From: Treponema sp.
Lineage (GTDB): Bacteria > Spirochaetota > Spirochaetia > Treponematales > Treponemataceae
Reading direction: 5' to 3'
Assembly: GCA_017421145.1 (NCBI GenBank)
Contig: JAFOTA010000110.1
Coordinates: 1 to 7,869 of the forward strand
DNA length: 7,869 nucleotides
Every line of letters starts with the position of its first letter. Positions within the stretch are counted from its first letter, which is position 1. The position numbers were made by a program, and so were the translations under genes. The notes beneath the pieces were generated by a model. The model was not told where the DNA came from. It worked only from the letters and a program-made list of their open reading frames with translations, and did no database searches. Below are positions 6,041 to 7,869 of this stretch, in pieces.

Positions 6041-7426
6041 ATGAAGAGATTGTTTCTGTCATTTTTATTCCTTATGGTTCTTCCGCCTGTTTTTTCGGAC
6101 GGATTGTTTTCTTTACGCGGCATCGATTTTCAGTCGTCGGTGTCATCAGTTTTTTCCGTGCATAAGGATGCTTCTGATTCCAAAATCAAGGCAGATTCGG
6201 GGATAAGGCTCAGGCTTTCGAATTTGACCGGGATTTTTTCGTTCAGGCTTCCTTACGCACGGTTTTCTGATTTTCCCCCTCCCGTTGATTTTTCTGATTT
6301 CCGCTTCGGGCTTAGGGCAAGCATTTTGCCGGATGATTTTCCCGTTGGCTTGAAGCTGCTTTCAGGGACTCTCGGATTCGGAGGTGCGGTTTCAAGGCTG
6401 AAATCTCCCGTTCCTTCATCTTATGGTGCGCTGCGGGCTTTTTCGCTTCCTGCATCCGGTATAAGGCCTTCGATTCCTGGTTTTTCGTCTTCTGCCGCTC
6501 CTTTTTCCGTTGCCCTTGTGCTGGAACCTTCCACGGAAAATTGTTTTGTGCCTGCATTGGAATTCGGTGCGACCATGGAAAATGATTTTTTTGCTTCCGT
6601 AAGCAAGAAAGTTCCGTTTCCTTTTGCAAAATCAGCGTCGGTTTCGCTCAATGCATGTTCGTCGGTTTACGGGAGCGCTGAGAGGTCATCTTGGTTTTCG
6701 ACGGAAAGACCGTTTTTGCCGGGGCGCTTTCTTTCTGCGGATGCCGAGCTTTCCTTGGTTTTTCCTTCCGCCGAAGTTTTTTTATGCTTTGCGCTGAGCC
6801 AGAGTCCTTTCGGTTTTTTCTATCCGTGGTTCCGGTCTGATCTTTCGTTTTCCGCCTCATGTTTTACGGTGAATTCCTCGTTTTATGCGGGCGACCCTCT
6901 TTTGATTTCCGCATCGGGCAAAAGAATCCCGGTATGGATGCAGGTTCAGATGAATCCTCAGTTTTCGTTCTATGCAAAGGACGTAAAGATTTCCAACGGA
7001 TTGTTTTTCCAGATCGGCCTTGAAAGCTTCCGTTCACCCGGTCATTTGCCAGGCTCTTTGGAAGTGCGGTGGGACGGACGCATGAAATACGGACTGGGCA
7101 ATGTTTCCGCGGACGCTTTTTTCGATTGTTCTTTCCCCGGTGGAAAATGGTCGTGCGGTGCAGGTGCGTCGGCTTCTTTTCCGTTTACCGGCTTTGATGC
7201 AGAAGCTTCGGTTTCATGGAATACGGGCGGCGGAAAATCAAGTCTTTCCCTGGATGCGTCGTTTTCCCCCGGATGTCCGCTGATCGAGTGCGCCGCAGTT
7301 TCTTTTTCATCGAAGTTCGGAGATTCCGGTTTTTTGTCCGGTTCATCCGGTTTTTCGGTTTCGCTCAAAAAGAAGTGGAAATTCTTTTCCATGACGGCAA
7401 AAATCAGTCTGTCCGTTGTTTTTTAG
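6041..7426 (+). CDS. Phe/Ser-rich putative outer-membrane beta-barrel protein
   Basis: This 461-residue exported protein belongs to no family I can name. The signal peptide is clear (residues 1-19: K-R, a Leu/Phe core, then P-P-V-F-S before Asp20). The rest is a long series of short alternating strands with no long helices, and it ends S-L-S-V-V-F, with the C-terminal Phe expected of an outer-membrane barrel. By hand count it has about 57 Phe and 82 Ser, a strikingly high share. The ATG at 6041 has only a weak GGAA 11 nt upstream, so initiation may be inefficient or leaderless (a CATAAT lies at 6030-6035). The start is kept because it gives a perfect signal peptide. Long antisense reading frames across this gene come from its TTC/TTT/TCC codon bias and are not genes. 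It is upstream of EF-G but separately promoted. Barrel is likely; function is unknown. Confidence 0.78.
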   Translation: MKRLFLSFLFLMVLPPVFSDGLFSLRGIDFQSSVSSVFSVHKDASDSKIKADSGIRLRLSNLTGIFSFRLPYARFSDFPPPVDFSDFRFGLRASILPDDFPVGLKLLSGTLGFGGAVSRLKSPVPSSYGALRAFSLPASGIRPSIPGFSSSAAPFSVALVLEPSTENCFVPALEFGATMENDFFASVSKKVPFPFAKSASVSLNACSSVYGSAERSSWFSTERPFLPGRFLSADAELSLVFPSAEVFLCFALSQSPFGFFYPWFRSDLSFSASCFTVNSSFYAGDPLLISASGKRIPVWMQVQMNPQFSFYAKDVKISNGLFFQIGLESFRSPGHLPGSLEVRWDGRMKYGLGNVSADAFFDCSFPGGKWSCGAGASASFPFTGFDAEASVSWNTGGGKSSLSLDASFSPGCPLIECAAVSFSSKFGDSGFLSGSSGFSVSLKKKWKFFSMTAKISLSVVF

Positions 7427-7456
7427 GGATTTTTATTGTAGTTTCGTTCCATACTA

Positions 7457-7485
7457 TTGAAATTTATACCGCTTTCCTTTATAGT
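7457..7485 (+). promoter_or_regulatory. Sigma70-type promoter of the EF-G gene
   Basis: TTGAAA (7457-7462), a 17-nt spacer and TATAGT (7480-7485) make a strong sigma70-like promoter. It predicts a start near 7491 and a leader of about 50 nt. This suggests that the EF-G gene is transcribed independently of the upstream barrel gene. Confidence 0.75.
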
Positions 7486-7526
7486 GTCACAAACCGTAAA
7501 ATCTCTATATGTGGAAATTCTTTTTT

Positions 7527-7532
7527 GAGAGG
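7527..7532 (+). promoter_or_regulatory. Ribosome-binding site of the EF-G gene
   Basis: GAGAGG lies 8 nt before the ATG at 7541, in an AT-rich context following a run of T. It supports this start over any internal ATG. Confidence 0.75.
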
Positions 7533-7540
7533 TAAACAAT

Positions 7541-7869
7541 ATGGCTTTTGATATTACCAAAGTACGTAATATCGGTATCAGTGCCCACATTGACTCTGGT
7601 AAGACAACAACTTCAGAACGTATCTTGTTCTACTGCAACAAGATTCATGCAATTCACGAAGTTCGTGGTAAGGATGGTGTTGGTGCTGTAATGGACAACA
7701 TGGAATTGGAGCGTGAGCGTGGAATCACGATTCAGTCCGCAGCAACACAGGTTCACTGGAAGGACATCACAATCAACCTGATCGACACACCAGGACACGT
7801 TGACTTCACAGTTGAAGTTGAGCGCTCACTGCGCGTTCTTGACGGTGCCATCATGATTCTTTGCGCCGT
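7541..7869 (+). CDS. fusA: Elongation factor G, N-terminal part (mitochondrial/spd-type EF-G1)
   Basis: The first 109 codons run off the right edge of the window; full-length EF-G is about 700 residues. EF-G is a cytosolic GTPase that drives tRNA-mRNA translocation on the ribosome and, in many bacteria, recycling with RRF. The GTPase motifs are present: the P-loop A-H-I-D-S-G-K-T-T (residues 15-23), switch I with R-G-I-T-I (60-64) and switch [10 protein letters not shown] (82-89). The Ser in the P-loop and [10 protein letters not shown] (40-49) before M-D-N-M-E-L-E-R match the mitochondrial EF-G1 and spirochaete/planctomycete spdEFG1 branch rather than ordinary EF-G, as I recall those sequences. 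Codons are strongly biased (CGT, GGT, AAC, ATC), unlike the preceding gene, as expected for a highly expressed gene. Identity is very secure; the subtype is likely. Confidence 0.95.
   Translation, partial: MAFDITKVRNIGISAHIDSGKTTTSERILFYCNKIHAIHEVRGKDGVGAVMDNMELERERGITIQSAATQVHWKDITINLIDTPGHVDFTVEVERSLRVLDGAIMILCA

Noticed and set aside
7042..7392. Long antisense frame in the Phe/Ser-rich barrel gene (with others at 6312-6860)
   Set aside because: These arise because Phe and Ser codons read in reverse as Glu/Lys/Arg-rich open frames; they lack ribosome sites and any fold signature.
7216..7551. Forward frame overlapping the end of the barrel gene and the EF-G start
   Set aside because: It crosses the EF-G promoter and ribosome site, has no signature and conflicts with two clear genes.

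Overview
The window looks like chromosomal DNA from a spirochaete, most likely a Treponema-type host-associated species. This is inferred from three things seen in the sequence: a mitochondrial-like (spd-type) elongation factor G, several signal-peptide-bearing envelope proteins of kinds common in treponemes (PEGA proteins, beta-barrels, a lipoprotein with a relaxed lipobox), and moderate GC with strong Shine-Dalgarno sites. No mobile element, RNA gene or CRISPR array was found.

Layout. Bases 3-185 (+) are the C-terminal end of an FGGY-family sugar kinase. Converging on it is a small lipoprotein gene (203-682, -) that starts at TTG and has a near-consensus sigma70-type promoter. Diverging from that is a 696-residue secreted protein made of four tandem CAP (SCP/PR-1) domains (817-2907, +). 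Next, on the minus strand, is a tight three-gene cluster transcribed in this order: an exported protein with two PEGA domains, a FlgD-Ig-like domain and a C-terminal beta-barrel (4314-5906), a PhnP-like metallo-beta-lactamase-fold phosphodiesterase (3430-4308), and a zinc-ribbon membrane protein (2921-3433). They are separated by 5 bp and by a 4-bp ATGA overlap. Divergent from this cluster is a Phe/Ser-rich putative outer-membrane barrel (6041-7426, +). The window ends in the first 109 codons of an EF-G gene (7541 onward, +) with its own promoter.

How the genes relate. Four of the seven genes encode predicted exported or outer-membrane proteins (lipoprotein, CAP protein, PEGA-barrel, Phe/Ser-rich barrel), so most of the window is envelope-directed. 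The sugar kinase and EF-G are ordinary housekeeping genes at the two edges. The least familiar parts are the four-CAP protein, in which the classical metal-site histidines are largely eroded, and the coupling of a PEGA/barrel protein to a cytoplasmic phosphodiesterase-like enzyme and a zinc-ribbon membrane protein. No intergenic stretch exceeds 300 bases; the longest are the divergent regions at 683-816 and 5907-6040. No convincing intrinsic terminator was seen.
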